Assembly (NCBI GenBank): GCA_002573585.1
Contig: PDNB01000126.1
Span: forward strand, 1-64,000
DNA from: Helicocarpus griseus UAMH5409
Lineage: Eukaryota > Ascomycota > Eurotiomycetes > Onygenales > Ajellomycetaceae
DNA length: 64,000 bases
Reading direction: 5' to 3'
How positions within the stretch are numbered: position 1 is the first letter of the stretch; each line of letters starts with the position of its first letter. The translations under genes and the position numbers were made by a program. A model generated the notes under the pieces. It had not been told where the DNA came from, searched no databases, and was given only the letters and a program-made list of their open reading frames with translations. Below are positions 1-10,806 of the stretch, in pieces.

Positions 1-1135
1 TAAAATCACTCTTGATATTGCTTTCATTCAGAGCCTCTTTATGAGCTGCTGGATATAGGGTCAAGAATTCCTTCTTGTCAATATGGTTGATGCCAAGCTG
101 CATTTGTTCTTCCATCTTTCATTCATATGTCTTCTTTAGAGGAGAGAAACAGGCCACATCTAATGATTGCAAGAGATGGGAGGAATGAGGTGACATATAG
201 AGAGCAATAATGTTGTTCTCAGAGCAGAACTGATCAAATTCAGCTGAGGAATGACTCTCATGTCCATCAAGAATCAAGAGTTGATATTTGCTCTTTGTAT
301 GAGATTGAGTGTCCTTGTCAAATATCTTCTTAAGCCAGATTAACCTCAGCTTATCATTTGTTCAGCCATTGTCACTGACTTCAATCACTCAGTCTTCTGG
401 GAGTCCCTCAGTCTCATATCAACAGGATTGATGCATCTTTCCCTTCAGAATAATCATTGTACACAAAGCTCAGCCAGTTGCATTGACTTCAGCAATAACA
501 GTAGCCCATCCCTGATCTTCAGGCTGTATAAGATTTGGATGATCAACCCTCTCAGACCCTGTAACCACCCTGGCTGTCTCAATAATGCCCATTTGAAACC
601 CAGTCTCATCAAAGTTGTATGTATCATCTGGCAGAATCCCATATTTCTCAGTGGTGTCTTGTATGAGCCAGAACCATCTCTGTATAATCTCTGAATCCTC
701 ACATAGAGCTCGCTGGTGATCATACTTGCAAGAGAACTTTGATTTTATCTCTTCATGACAATTAACAAAGTTTTGTACCCAGCATTCACTCACTGTGAGT
801 GAGGGGTTGAGTTCAGATTTGATTGCTCAATTTGCAAGAAGAGTATTGATCATTTCTCATACAGTTCTAACCCAGGGCGGCTGATCTCACTTATTCATAG
901 ATAGAATTCATTGAACAAGAGTTTCCTCCTCTGTAAGACTAAGTTTTCAGTTTTTGAGTAAAGTATCAACGCGGGCTGTACAACCTTTCACATGATGAGT
1001 AAGAGTGAAGTGAGGAACAGCATAAAACTTTGCTGCAGCTCATACACTGGAAATTTGACCTTTATTGAGTGCTTCAATAGCAAGAAGAATCCTTCCTTCC
1101 ATAGAGGAAGACTGGCTTCTTTGTGTTGTTGACAT
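1..1135 (-). pseudogene. Decayed Fot1/pogo DDE transposase
   Basis: The reading starts MSTTQRSQSS and continues through the helix-turn-helix region. The first catalytic Asp is visible in YNFDETGFQMG (around 630) and the second in LLILDGHESH (around 270-300), followed by SLDVACFSPLK. The frame is broken by several stops, for example after the first ~33 codons and at TATGAATGA near 115, and by frame changes, so no active protein can be made. Many stops are TGA or TAA where Arg or Gln would be expected, as C-to-T decay (repeat-induced point mutation, RIP) would produce; that cause is inferred. The 5' portion of the element beyond position 1 is unseen. Confidence 0.8.
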
Positions 1136-1175
1136 TTTTGATTGTTGAGTTATGAGACGCGTATGTGATGAGGAA

Positions 1176-1209
1176 GTGGCTCGCTCACCTATGTGGCTCG
1201 CTCGCTTAT
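1176..1209. repeat. Two tandem 17-bp subterminal repeats of the transposon
   Basis: The unit GTGGCTCGCTCACCTAT (1176-1192) is followed at once by GTGGCTCGCTCGCTTAT (1193-1209), 15 of 17 bases identical. They lie just inside the element end and resemble the subterminal repeats that Fot1/pogo-type transposases bind. Binding is inferred, not shown. Confidence 0.6.
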
Positions 1210-1415
1210 GGATTACGTTAAGTTAACTTAGTCCATGCGCCGCATGATTATGGCCAGAAAAAACCAAAGAAGCCAACTGAAGCTGACTCACACTCACTCT
1301 CGCTGACGTCCATGATATAGTTCCTCCATTCTTTCGCTTTCATCCCGGTCTTTCTCCTATATTCAATCTGGACATTGGCTCATAGCAACGGCAAACTCAA
1401 TAATATCCAACAGCA

Positions 1416-3140
1416 ATGGCGGCGGGGACCACCAATACCCCGCCACAAACCAGCAAAGCCCTCGCGGCCTCCTTACTCGAAGAATGCAACACTCTCCTAT
1501 CGGAGCTTACATTTCTGCAGTCACACCTTGCAGCCACTGATAAACACAATGCAGTCGAGCTGCGACAGTTCAAATCTTTCGTACAATCCGAGCTCAGATC
1601 GCTGAACAAATTGGCAGAGGCGGCTGCGAAAACAAATACACCGATCGAAGGACGCCCCAGTAATAATAAGAATAACAATGATGACGATGGCAGTGATGAT
1701 GGTGATGCCGGTGAAGATGAAGCGGAGATGCGCGTACTACACTCGTTACGATCGTCGAATTTACCGTTCTATTCGTCCGTGTGGAACGTGGGGAAGTCCG
1801 CTTGTACCGGCCTAATTGCGTTTAGCAAGCGGTTCTACTGGTATAAAGCTAAAGGCCCGCGTGGCTCTGACGGGGATGTCACAGGAGGGTCGGCCACGCC
1901 AGTTTCGGGTACAGATCTCCAGCGGTCGTTACAGGGAATGCATATTTCAGCAGATGGCCACAAGGCTGTTGAGGAAAATTTGAAGAAGGCTGGTTTACAG
2001 AAGAGGAGTGTGCTGGTGGATATAGTAGCTGATAATGGAGAGGAGTGGGTCAAGGTGTCTACGGTTACGCCCAGTAGGCTCTTGTTTGAACTGGCAAAAA
2101 GGGGGTGGGAGATGGGGTATGATTCGGCCAGTGATGAAGAGGAGACAATTAGGTTGCAAAATGACGATAGCGACGATGATGAGGATGAAATCGAACTGGT
2201 AAAGCTGGCTACGGATATGAAAAAGGCGGCTGCTTTGGTCAGAGTCAGATACAAGCACCCCCGGATACGTTTCGTGCTCCCCAAGATCGTGGAAGGAAAG
2301 ATACCCGAGGTCGATTCTATTATCAAAGAGATCCGAAAGACGGGTGTTACAGTGGAGTGTGGGGCCGACATAGAGACTGACTCAAAATCTATCACAGCTC
2401 CTAACGAGACAGATAATAATAATCGACAATCCAAGACGATGGAAGAGGTTCTTCCAACTTTGCTCCCAGTACCTTATCCCCATATCACCCCCACCTTAAA
2501 TGTCGATTGCACTCTACTCCTTGCTCTCGTGTCTGACCTGTCACATTTTCATAATATCGACCCGTCATCAGGCCACCATCGTGCAATTGTCCGGCAGATT
2601 GAGCTAGAGGCAAAGCAGCCGTTGGTTACCTCTGAACTTTGGCCAGCAATGGGTGATAGGAAACTTGTATGCACCGAAGAAGCCGCCAAGAGAATGCACG
2701 AAATAGTCGACACTATTGGCACCGCGACTGAGAAGAAAAGGACGAAGCTGATCATGGGTCAAACGAATCCAGACTGTGATAGGGAGAATTTGGTAGCCCA
2801 GTTTCAGGAGCTATCGGATCATAAAGTTCCGTTGGACTGGAACATTCCTATTAAGATAGTAAACGCCCATGGGGAAATCGAACGGGGCTGGAAAGAGGAC
2901 GCCTTGCCAGCTCAGGCCCACGAAATCGCGAGCCTATTGAGTGATATCAACAGGAGCGTGTTTTTATATGGCTGGGCAACAGGCCTGATGACTATCTCAA
3001 GCAATCGGACGGTAGCTAAGCAGATCGAATATCTCATCGAAGAGAACAGAGATGGTGACGATGACTTAACCGGCCCCCTTGTTTGGATTTGCGATACGGC
3101 GAGGAGTTTGGTTGGTAAAGAAAGCAACAGGAGGGCATAA
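1416..3140 (+). CDS. DUF1308-domain (UPF0415/C7orf25-like) protein
   Basis: Single-exon gene of 574 residues. The C-terminal half carries the DUF1308 signature: a conserved Asp in LNVDCTLLLALVSDLSH (about residues 362-378), then the HFHNIDPSSGHHRAIVRQIE and LVTSELWPAMGDRKLVCTEE regions. The family occurs from fungi to animals and its C-terminal domain is usually described as PIN-like; the biochemical role is not established. An acidic low-complexity patch of Asp/Glu/Gly (about residues 88-105, DNA around 1678-1735) and a second one around residues 238-265 separate an alpha-helical N-terminal segment from the rest. The start is the first ATG of the long frame and lies about 200 bp downstream of the transposon end. 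Nothing in the sequence suggests a defect. Confidence 0.85.
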   Translation: MAAGTTNTPPQTSKALAASLLEECNTLLSELTFLQSHLAATDKHNAVELRQFKSFVQSELRSLNKLAEAAAKTNTPIEGRPSNNKNNNDDDGSDDGDAGEDEAEMRVLHSLRSSNLPFYSSVWNVGKSACTGLIAFSKRFYWYKAKGPRGSDGDVTGGSATPVSGTDLQRSLQGMHISADGHKAVEENLKKAGLQKRSVLVDIVADNGEEWVKVSTVTPSRLLFELAKRGWEMGYDSASDEEETIRLQNDDSDDDEDEIELVKLATDMKKAAALVRVRYKHPRIRFVLPKIVEGKIPEVDSIIKEIRKTGVTVECGADIETDSKSITAPNETDNNNRQSKTMEEVLPTLLPVPYPHITPTLNVDCTLLLALVSDLSHFHNIDPSSGHHRAIVRQIELEAKQPLVTSELWPAMGDRKLVCTEEAAKRMHEIVDTIGTATEKKRTKLIMGQTNPDCDRENLVAQFQELSDHKVPLDWNIPIKIVNAHGEIERGWKEDALPAQAHEIASLLSDINRSVFLYGWATGLMTISSNRTVAKQIEYLIEENRDGDDDLTGPLVWICDTARSLVGKESNRRA

Positions 3141-3331
3141 ATAACGAGTTCCAATAGAATAGAACAGTTATTGATATGACTTGGTCGGTAAGATGACCGG
3201 GTCGTCTGAGTCTTCTTTAGATTTGCCAAGAGGAGACATCCGTTACCCACGCACCAATCTTAATGAAAAGGAGTACACCGATTCGTCTTTGTCCGTTCGA
3301 ATAATGGCGATAATCAACTACTAACTTCACC

Positions 3332-4552
3332 TCATTTTTCAGCCGGTCTGGCGTTATCATCTGGGAGCCAGAACGTGATCTCTTTGTCTGCAGTGGCGAA
3401 CATGTTGTATCTCGGATTGGCTTGCACGACAACGGAACGCGCACGGTATGGTAGTCGGAAGGCAGGCTTAAGAAAGAGACTCGTATCCGGTGCCTGCTGC
3501 GTGTCCCACACTAAAGTATCGGATTGGTCGCCTGCGCCGCCAAGTACATAGCGCCCGTCTGGAGTAAAGCATACATCTCCTTGCCCCAACGGTTTTCCGG
3601 AACTTGAGACTGGGGCAGCGCGTCCCGTAGGGCCACTCTTACCAACCAAAAATGCTTTGACATGTCCCTCGAAAGCATCCAAAAGGAAATGTCCATGGTA
3701 GTCTGTTCCGACGAGAAGATGTTTGCCATCGTTAGAGAACTCCAAACGTGTCCAGGCCCTCCCCCGCGTGGAAGGGGTAAATCTATCCTCATGTGGTGCG
3801 AGATCGAATGTCGCGAAAGGAGGCTTGTCATAATTCCTGAAATCGTAGAGTAATATCGACGATGTTGATTGAGACGCAATCGCTATGACGGAACCCGAGG
3901 GATCAAAGGCAACGAGGTACGGGGTAGCAAGTTTGAGTTTTCCTTGCGCATTTCTGGAATTTAGATCCCACAAGGCAACGGTGTCGTCTTTAGAACATGA
4001 CAAAACGGAATCCGTTCCGGGTGAAAGAGCAATCGCCGTGACTTTATCAGTGTGACCGGAAAAATATCGCAGGTAGCTTTCGTTGTGTAAATCTAGCAAC
4101 CGTAGCGAATCTAGGATATTGTATTAGAACCGGGCACTACGTTGCGGATAGCAGACCGGGAGCAGCTTACCATCCACCTTTGTACTGGCGTGAAGGATCT
4201 GTCGGGAATGATGGGTGAATTTTGCCAAATGTACACCGTATTTTTTGCTGGGCACCGTTTTCGTCAATTTTCCTTCCTTTATATCGAATACTTGTATGGC
4301 CTCATCGTCGCCGGCAGCTACCAGATAGTCGCCCTGGTCGTCGAAATCCAGAGAGGTAATATTACTAGGAAGCCCATCCTGTCTGGGATTTCCCCGAAAT
4401 GACTAAATTTGGGGTAATTGTGTTAGCGCGTGTTGTTTACATAGAATACGCCAGGTTGTAATATTGCAAGTGCTCACCTTTGAGGCCCGATAATTCTTGA
4501 CTATATCCGACACCTTTGCCGCGGGCTGGGGAGGAAGGGCAGCTTCGGTCAT
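3332..4552 (-). CDS. SWD2: SWD2/WDR82-type WD40 protein of COMPASS and the 3'-end processing complex
   Basis: Three exons on the minus strand (4552-4478, 4402-4171, 4110-3332), joined by clean GT-AG introns in matching phase, give 361 residues. The product starts MTEAALPPQP and contains WD repeats such as LDFDDQGDYLVAAGDDEAI, the YFSGHTDKVTAIALSP repeat and CSKDDTVALWDL. Order and length fit the Swd2/WDR82 family, which in yeast is shared by the Set1 H3K4 methyltransferase complex (COMPASS) and the cleavage and polyadenylation factor. It is divergently transcribed from the carrier gene to its right and its 3' end faces the DUF1308 gene. Other nuclear WD40 proteins are possible, but the overall pattern favours Swd2. 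Confidence 0.82.
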
Positions 4553-5054
4553 GATCACAACCTCCTGCACGCGATCTAGAAGAGCAAGCTAGAAATTGGA
4601 TGATGACCACAAAGCAGTGGGTAATGCTATTCTAGCCAATAGTTATTTAAGATATCAACCTGCTGCCCAGCCCGAGCCTTCATCCGATGTTGTTGTTGTT
4701 GAAGTTGAAGCTACGCCATTTGGCATGAGACAAAGCGCGTGAAGTTCATAGCTCCACGGAGATAAGTTAATCCGGATAGCCGCGCGCTGTGCCGATGATC
4801 GGAGGGCATTCGGGCCATTGGCCATGCTCCGAAGCGCAAAGTTTCCGCTGCGGCCGTGTGTATCCAGACGAGAGTCAGCTCCTGTTCGTCTGACTCCACG
4901 TTCCTTTTTCTTCACTTCTCTCAGTTGCGCGGATTGGTCTTTTTGGGCGTGTGCGATTCTCTCATTATTCCTTTACGCTCCTTTGTCTTCGTTTCGTCGC
5001 GCGTTCGTTTTCTAATCTGGCCTCACCGTATCTCTCAAGCCACGTTAACACGAC
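4553..5054. promoter_or_regulatory. Divergent promoter region between SWD2 and OAC1
   Basis: About 500 bp separate the two divergent start codons, so both 5' untranslated regions and promoters must fit here. The part nearest OAC1 (about 4895-5045) is rich in pyrimidine tracts, common upstream of start sites in filamentous fungi. No specific binding site was identified. Confidence 0.45.
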
Positions 5055-6296
5055 ATGTCAACCACCACGGGGTAAGCGGATCCAAATCCCTTGAGAACCG
5101 GGAACAAATCATGCTGACTGGTGCTTTTGGTTATTACAGGGCATTTATTGCCGGAGGCCTGGCAGCCTGTGGTGCGGTTACAGTTACACATAGCTTCGAA
5201 ACCGTTAAGATCCGGTACGCTCGGCCCCAAGCCAGACGGATGCTACATATATTGACAGATTGGTGAAGGTTGCAGCTGCAAGGAGAACTTCAGTCAAAGC
5301 AGGAAGCAGTACGAAAATACAAAGGTGTTTTCCATGGCGTTAAAGTCATTCTTCAAAATGAAGGACCTCGGGGCCTCTTTAGGGGTATCGGATCCGCAGT
5401 ACGTACCCGACCCCCGACACACCACCCACCTTCCTTTACCGCTGGCGCAATATTAACGAGATAACCGAATAGTATATTTACCAAGTCCTTCTCAATGGCT
5501 GTCGTCTCGGCTTTTATGAACCTTTGCGCGTAGGCGTTACCGAAGCGATATATAAGGACGCAGCCTACCAGTCCCTCGGCATAAACGTCTTTTCAGGAGC
5601 TGTGTCAGGAATAATGGGTGCCGCCGCCGGTTCTCCCTTTTTCTTGGTGAAAACCCGACTCCAATCATACTCCCCATTCTTACCAGTGGGTACGCAACAC
5701 ATGTATAAAAATTCGTTCGACGGACTGCGGAAGATTCACGGCGGCGAGGGCGTGAGAGGTCTATACCGCGGCGTCTATGCTGCTATGGTCCGTACCGGCT
5801 TTGGTAGCTCCGTACAACTGCCTACATATTTCTTCGCCAAGCGGCGTTTAATAAAGCATCTTGGGATGGAAGATGGACCAGCATTGCATTTGGCTAGTAG
5901 CGCATGCAGTGGTTTTGTTGTCTGCTGTGTCATGCATCCTCCTGGTATGGGCACTCTTTCTGACTTGGGAAACTCAACTCGACTGACTGTGATTTAGATA
6001 CCATCATGTCCCGCATGTATAACCAAACCGGAAACCTCTACAAGGGCGTGTTTGATTGTCTATACAAAACCGTCAGCAGGGAAGGACTTTTGGCTATATA
6101 CAAAGGATACTTTGCTCACTTAGCACGTATCCTACCTCATACGGTACGAAGCCAATTTATCGCCCCGAATCGCCAGTATAGAAACTAACCAGTAAATATT
6201 TAGATTTTGACCCTCAGTTTGGCCGAGCAAACGAACAGACTCATGCGACGAGTAGAAGACCGTTTCCTACCTGAATCGATTAGAGAAAAAATATAA
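5055..6296 (+). CDS. OAC1: Mitochondrial oxaloacetate/sulfate carrier of the Oac1 type
   Basis: Six exons (5055-5071, 5140-5214, 5269-5398, 5473-5944, 5998-6143, 6204-6296), all with consistent phase, give 310 residues. The three-fold mitochondrial carrier structure is visible, with carrier signatures such as GSPFFLVKTRLQSYSP in the second repeat; in the third repeat the usual PWD-type motif reads HPPD. Segments such as LQLQGELQ, INVFSGAVSGIMGAAAGSP, RTGFGSSVQLPTYFFAKR and EQTNRLMRRVE match the yeast Oac1 pattern, an inner-membrane carrier for oxaloacetate, sulfate and isopropylmalate. The very short first exon (17 bp) is supported by exact splice phase and by the conserved FIAGGLAACGAVTVTHSFETVKIR-type start of the family. 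Confidence 0.85.
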
Positions 6297-8993
6297 TTCT
6301 CATTTTAAACGCATATACCCGATAATGACATATCTCCTTGCAGCAAATGTCACTAAATTTCCTTTTATCAATTAACATCAGAATCTCGACAGCAGCGTGT
6401 GCTATATACCACTTTCTACTTCCTGGATCACGATTAGGGGTCATTTGTAAAGGGATTTTGGGATATGATTGGCGTTTTCATCTATATTTTCTTTCATCCT
6501 ACTCTTTCGCAATCTCGTCCGGGCGATATCATATCCAATCTTTAGATTATAGATTTTTGTCTCTTGCCATTTTTGCCTATACATGGCTTCTTTCCGTTCC
6601 TTTATTAATTTTGACAATGAACAATTATTATAGAAATATCCTCAAACCTGGGACGTATTTAGTATGAACTGGCTTCCGCTTCCACGATCCTATCTCTTCT
6701 CCAACTAAGGACCGGCTGGTGAAATTGTCTGTTAGTTCTGTCGAGCTCGGCCGCATTTCGACCCAGCATAAAACGTCACTGTAGTTTGTTACACCAGTTC
6801 CCCATGACGAGGCCGTGAATAACAAATAACCAAACCGCTGACATGGGATGGCATCCCGGATTTTTGGGAACTCACTAGTCTTAACCGAGTAGTGGGAAGC
6901 TATGCACCCCGCCGTTTTTGAGGTTTCACAGGTCTCATTACCCCGCCGTTAAAAGAGAACCATTTTCATGTAGAGACGGTGGCACTGAAAGGGGAGAATC
7001 TTGTCTCACGTTTGCCCCTTACATGACTGTTATTATTTTCAGGTTGGTCGCGGGATGACGATGTGTACCACCCAGCGTTCGGATCACATTAGCTAGATGC
7101 GCATGTTTACCTTGCCGCGCAAAAATCTGGTAATAGTTCAAAGCGTTAAGAGGTCGACTTGCGAAGCATATTCTTATATTGAAACCTAATGGCTGGGGAT
7201 ATCTCACTCAACACACAAAATTGTTGGCGTTCGGAAAATAAGAAGTGTACTAATGGCAAGAGATCTATGTTGATCAACTGAGTTTGAGAACCCAACACTG
7301 TATTCTCCGTAGAGACGCTCAGTGTTAAGAAGAGACCGAGCCCTGAAACCTGAAACTGAGAACCGAGTCAACACGTTTCCGTAGGGTTGGTTCAAACGAC
7401 GTGTCAGTAAAGCTAGGCACCTAGATATTCACATCTTTTTCCATTGTAGATTCGGAAGAAATCTTTCCATATCTAATCATACAATTAAATTTCATCTTCT
7501 ATATAGCCAACCCGGCGGTCACCTCAATGAAATTGTTGTTCGGCCTTCCGGCAACCCGTCCCGAGAGCGCAGGCACAGTGCGTGCCGATCCCGGCCCGGC
7601 TCTGGGGCCTTACCCCACCACGGGCCCCACCAAAGGTTCCAGACCCCAACTTTAAAATATCGTCTCCGATTTGCGTTACAACCGGAATCCCGCAAACACC
7701 ACCGGTCCAGTGACAGATCATGGGGAGGCCCCGGGCTACTAGCAAAAGATACCCTGCCTTTAGTACTTTATTTGTCGTCGAAATAAGATTAAAAGTAATC
7801 GAGATGGAACGGGTTACTTTGATCAAATTTATTTACGAGCCAATGAAGTCGCGTATCGTTCCTGAAGAACTTTTTGTTCCTGCAGAGAGGCTTGGCTGGA
7901 TGAGACATGGATATGGCCCTATTCTGGGAAAGGGAAAATGCCAACAACCGTGCATTTTACGCTTTGCTATTTACGGACATGCACGAGCTGTTGGAGACAT
8001 GATGGAGAACCACGCTCGAGTTCACAAGCCAAACCAGTTGACTCCTACTTGAACCGCAGATTGTGGTCTCCAGATCTACCCAAGCGATCGTGATGCGCTG
8101 GGTCATGTGGGCGGGGTCATCTACATACCAACGCCGAAACCACTTAGACGATTCAGTATTGTAAAGCTTCTTTCTTTCAAGCATTGTCCACACACGACGC
8201 CACGTTAGCCGCCGGCGTTTACTTCTTAAAACATCCCGTCGTCCGGGATGGGAACTGTCATGCACTTATGCGCAACCCGGGTTACCTATGAGACGTCATC
8301 TATAAACGAAGTGGGCGTCATGTCGAACACTGAAATGGGCACAACCACAACCCCCGCTCTCTCTCTAGATCATAAGAGGCGGGCACAATTCTGTATCCTT
8401 CACGTCCATTCGATCTTTGTGGCAACAACGCTCCGAAACTAATGTTATCTGTGACTTGTTCAAAAACCACTCTGAAAAATCTAACGGGGGAATGACTAGG
8501 GTATCCCTGCTAGAACAACATTCGTCGGAGATGGTATTTTGGACATGGTTGACCGAACAACGTCCACTTATCATCCTGGGCCGGGAAATCTCGAATTCGA
8601 GACTGCAATGCTTCATCCGTCTTGGCTTGTTCCGTCTCATGCTTAGACGGCCAAGGCGTAGGGATACTTGTCGAACCGTGATAGATTTGTGAATTCGGAA
8701 ATAAAATGACCTTGACCATGTGGTAGCGGATGTGGTCCACCCTCCGGAAAAATTCGATAGATTTTTGTCTGGTCACTTACTGAGTGCTTCAGTCATCCGA
8801 TGATTGGTTTCTCTTCCTTGTGGCCCTTTCCGTTCTTAGGAAGAAGGGTTGAGATTATAAGAATGTCATGTCCGCGGGATAGCATCTGTTTCATTTCCCA
8901 CAGCCCCATTATTTTGTTTCTCCTGCTCTTTTATAGTTTCAACACTCCTTTACAGTCTCTGGCAGACTTCATTATTGATACCCCATTTGCAAG
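6297..8993. other. Gene-poor spacer of 2.7 kb
   Basis: No intact gene is supported here. The first ~350 bp is AT-rich and is probably the OAC1 3' region. Two short related motifs (CACCCCGCCGTT near 6905 and TACCCCGCCGTT near 6940) lie close together. The stretch 7520-7740 is GC-richer than its surroundings. Between 8318 and 8776 the minus strand stays open apart from one stop, treated separately. No terminal repeats of a mobile element were recognised. Confidence 0.5.
8318..8776 (-). pseudogene. Possible degraded gene of unknown family
   Basis: On the minus strand one frame runs from 8776 to a TGA at 8318-8320 with only a single interruption, a TAG at 8510-8512 (152 codons). The composition looks protein-like (for example RIRDFPAQDDKWTLFGQP and DNISFGALLPQRSNGREG) but I do not recognise the family, and no introns or good start context were found. 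It could be chance, a decayed gene, or an exon of a gene whose other parts are lost. No function is proposed. Confidence 0.25.
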
Positions 8994-10277
8994 ATGCGTT
9001 TCTCTATTCTTTTTTGCGCTCATAGTCTTATCGGGCTTTCCCAGGCAGCGTATAATCTTGTCGATGACTATAATGCCGGGAACTTCTACCAGCAATTCAC
9101 TTTCTTTTCGGTGAGTCCTCTAGGCTTTAATCGTTAGCTGTCGTGATGCTTGTTGGGTTGGACTCTTATGACACAATATTAGGGTGATGACCCCACTCAC
9201 GGCTATGTCAACTATCTTGATCAAGGCGCAGCCCAATCCCGTGGCCTAGTTTCCACTGCGAACAATGTTATCTACATGGGAGTCGATAGCACCAATGTTG
9301 GTTCCGGTCGAGGACGTTCCAGCGTTCGAGTCCACAGCAACAAGGCCTACGACAGGGGCTTGATCATAACCGATGTTGAGCATATGCCTGGGGGAATATG
9401 CGGCACCTGGCCCGCATTGTAAGTAATCTGATTTCGAAGAGGGTTATTATGTGACCCATAGCTGACGGAGCTTTGAATACCAGCTGGACATTCGGGCCTG
9501 ACTGGCCCAACAATGGTGAAATCGATATCATTGAAGGTGTTCATGAGCAAAGCGGCAATCTAATGGCCCTGCACACAAGGTCCGGGTGCAGCATCAACAA
9601 TGGCGGGTTCACGGGCAACCTTCAAACTCCCAACTGCGATGTCAATGCGCCGGGACAGTCACCAAATACGGGATGCACAATTACCTCTTCGGACGGGAGG
9701 TCCTATGGTAGGGGGTTCAATGCGAATGGAGGCGGAGTGTATGCCACGGAAATAAGTGCATCTGCAGTGACCATCTGGTTCTTCCCGCGCAATGCCATCC
9801 CTGGCGATATTGGGGCTGGAACTCCCAATCCTGGGGCATGGCCTACGCCAATGGCCAAGTTCCAAGGCGCGTGTGACATTTCTTCTCATATTAGACGCCA
9901 GAACATCGTAAGTTTCCATCTTGCAACTCCTGTGGTGCTTAGTTAGTTGACGCGTTTCCGAATTTGAGGTCTTTGACACCACATTCTGCGGCGATTGGGC
10001 TGGAAATGTGTGGTCCACTAGCAGCTGTGCTGGTAGGGCCGCGACGTGCCAGGAGTTTGTACAGAACAACCCATCTGAGTTTAGGGAAGCGTACTGGCGC
10101 GTCAAATATGTTCGCGTCTTCCAGGACGGGGCTGCTGCTCGAACCAGAGATGTTGTCGGCAACTTGACCAGTACTGGTGAATCAGACACGCCTGCTCCAG
10201 GTGAAGCTAGTCCTTCAGCACCAAGCTACCAGCACAGGCATTCTCACCGCCATGAAAGGCAGGGCCACGGCCACTAG
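8994..10277 (+). CDS. Secreted GH16 glucanase (endo-1,3(4)-beta-glucanase-like)
   Basis: Four exons (8994-9110, 9183-9418, 9484-9907, 9969-10277) give 361 residues. The first ~19 residues (MRFSILFCAHSLIGLSQAA) form a signal peptide, so the enzyme should be secreted. The GH16 active site EIDIIE is at residues 130-135: E130 would be the nucleophile and E135 the acid/base. The sequence around it (WTFGPDWPNNG before, NLMALHTRSGCSINNGG after) fits the fungal GH16 group that cuts mixed-linkage or laminarin-type beta-glucans. The last ~30 residues after GESDTPAPGEASP are low complexity and end in a histidine-rich tail (HRHSHRHERQGHGH), not needed for catalysis. The exact substrate cannot be read from sequence. 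Confidence 0.87.
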
Positions 10278-10806
10278 CAGGAGATTGGCTGGTGATGAGA
10301 GGTGGTCACAGTAGTAACTTTTTTTCATGTATTCATTGCGTTATGGAGTCTGGACCGTGGTATAGTGGGACCTTGCTGGATTGTTTAACTTAGGTGTTAT
10401 TAATTATTATATAAGGAGCGGAGCGCGTGTTATATGTTATGATATGATGTATATATGAGGTAGCGCGCATTATGCAGATTATCACTGATTGATTAGATTG
10501 ATATCCCACAGTCGCGTCTGCCTGGGCCCGGAGCAGGAGATGCCGAGTGGGTGCAGCGCATGCAAACACTGCAAACACCGCAAACACCCTGCTGCGTTAC
10601 GTAATTTGTCTGCGGCAGAAGTCGCGCTGCCTCGCGTGGTCCCGTGACTTAGCGTGGATCGGGCCCAGGTATTTCTACGCATCTTTCGCCATTCTCTGCT
10701 CCTGTTGTTTCTCTGTCTTCTTCCCACTTCACCACCCATCTATCTCCCTCCCAGATACCCTCAATTGACTCCCGTTACCTCCCCGTTCTCCCTTTTTCTC
10801 ATTACA
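10278..10806. other. Intergenic region upstream of RNR2
   Basis: This 530-bp stretch holds the GH16 3' region (AT-rich, about 10390-10500) and the promoter and 5' leader of the ribonucleotide reductase gene (pyrimidine-rich, about 10690-10800). A short direct repeat GCAAACAC occurs three times near 10562-10590. No gene is supported. Confidence 0.5.

Larger units (their letters stand above)
1..1218 (-). mobile_element. Right end of a Fot1/pogo-like (Tc1-mariner) DNA transposon
   Basis: The element runs off the left edge of the window. It is recognised from the DDE transposase relic inside it and from its terminus: read on the minus strand the end begins ACGTAATCCATAAGCGAGCG at 1218, directly after a TA dinucleotide at 1219-1220, the usual insertion target of this superfamily. 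The opposite inverted repeat lies outside the window, so the boundary is inferred from one end only. It sits about 200 bp upstream of an intact gene and seems not to have damaged it. Confidence 0.7.

Noticed and set aside
1835..2434. 199-codon minus-strand open frame
   Set aside because: Antisense to the DUF1308 gene; Ser/Leu-rich composition expected from the acidic coding strand.
7500..7740. GC-rich patch as a possible transposon or LTR piece
   Set aside because: No terminal repeats, target duplication or coding domain could be found.
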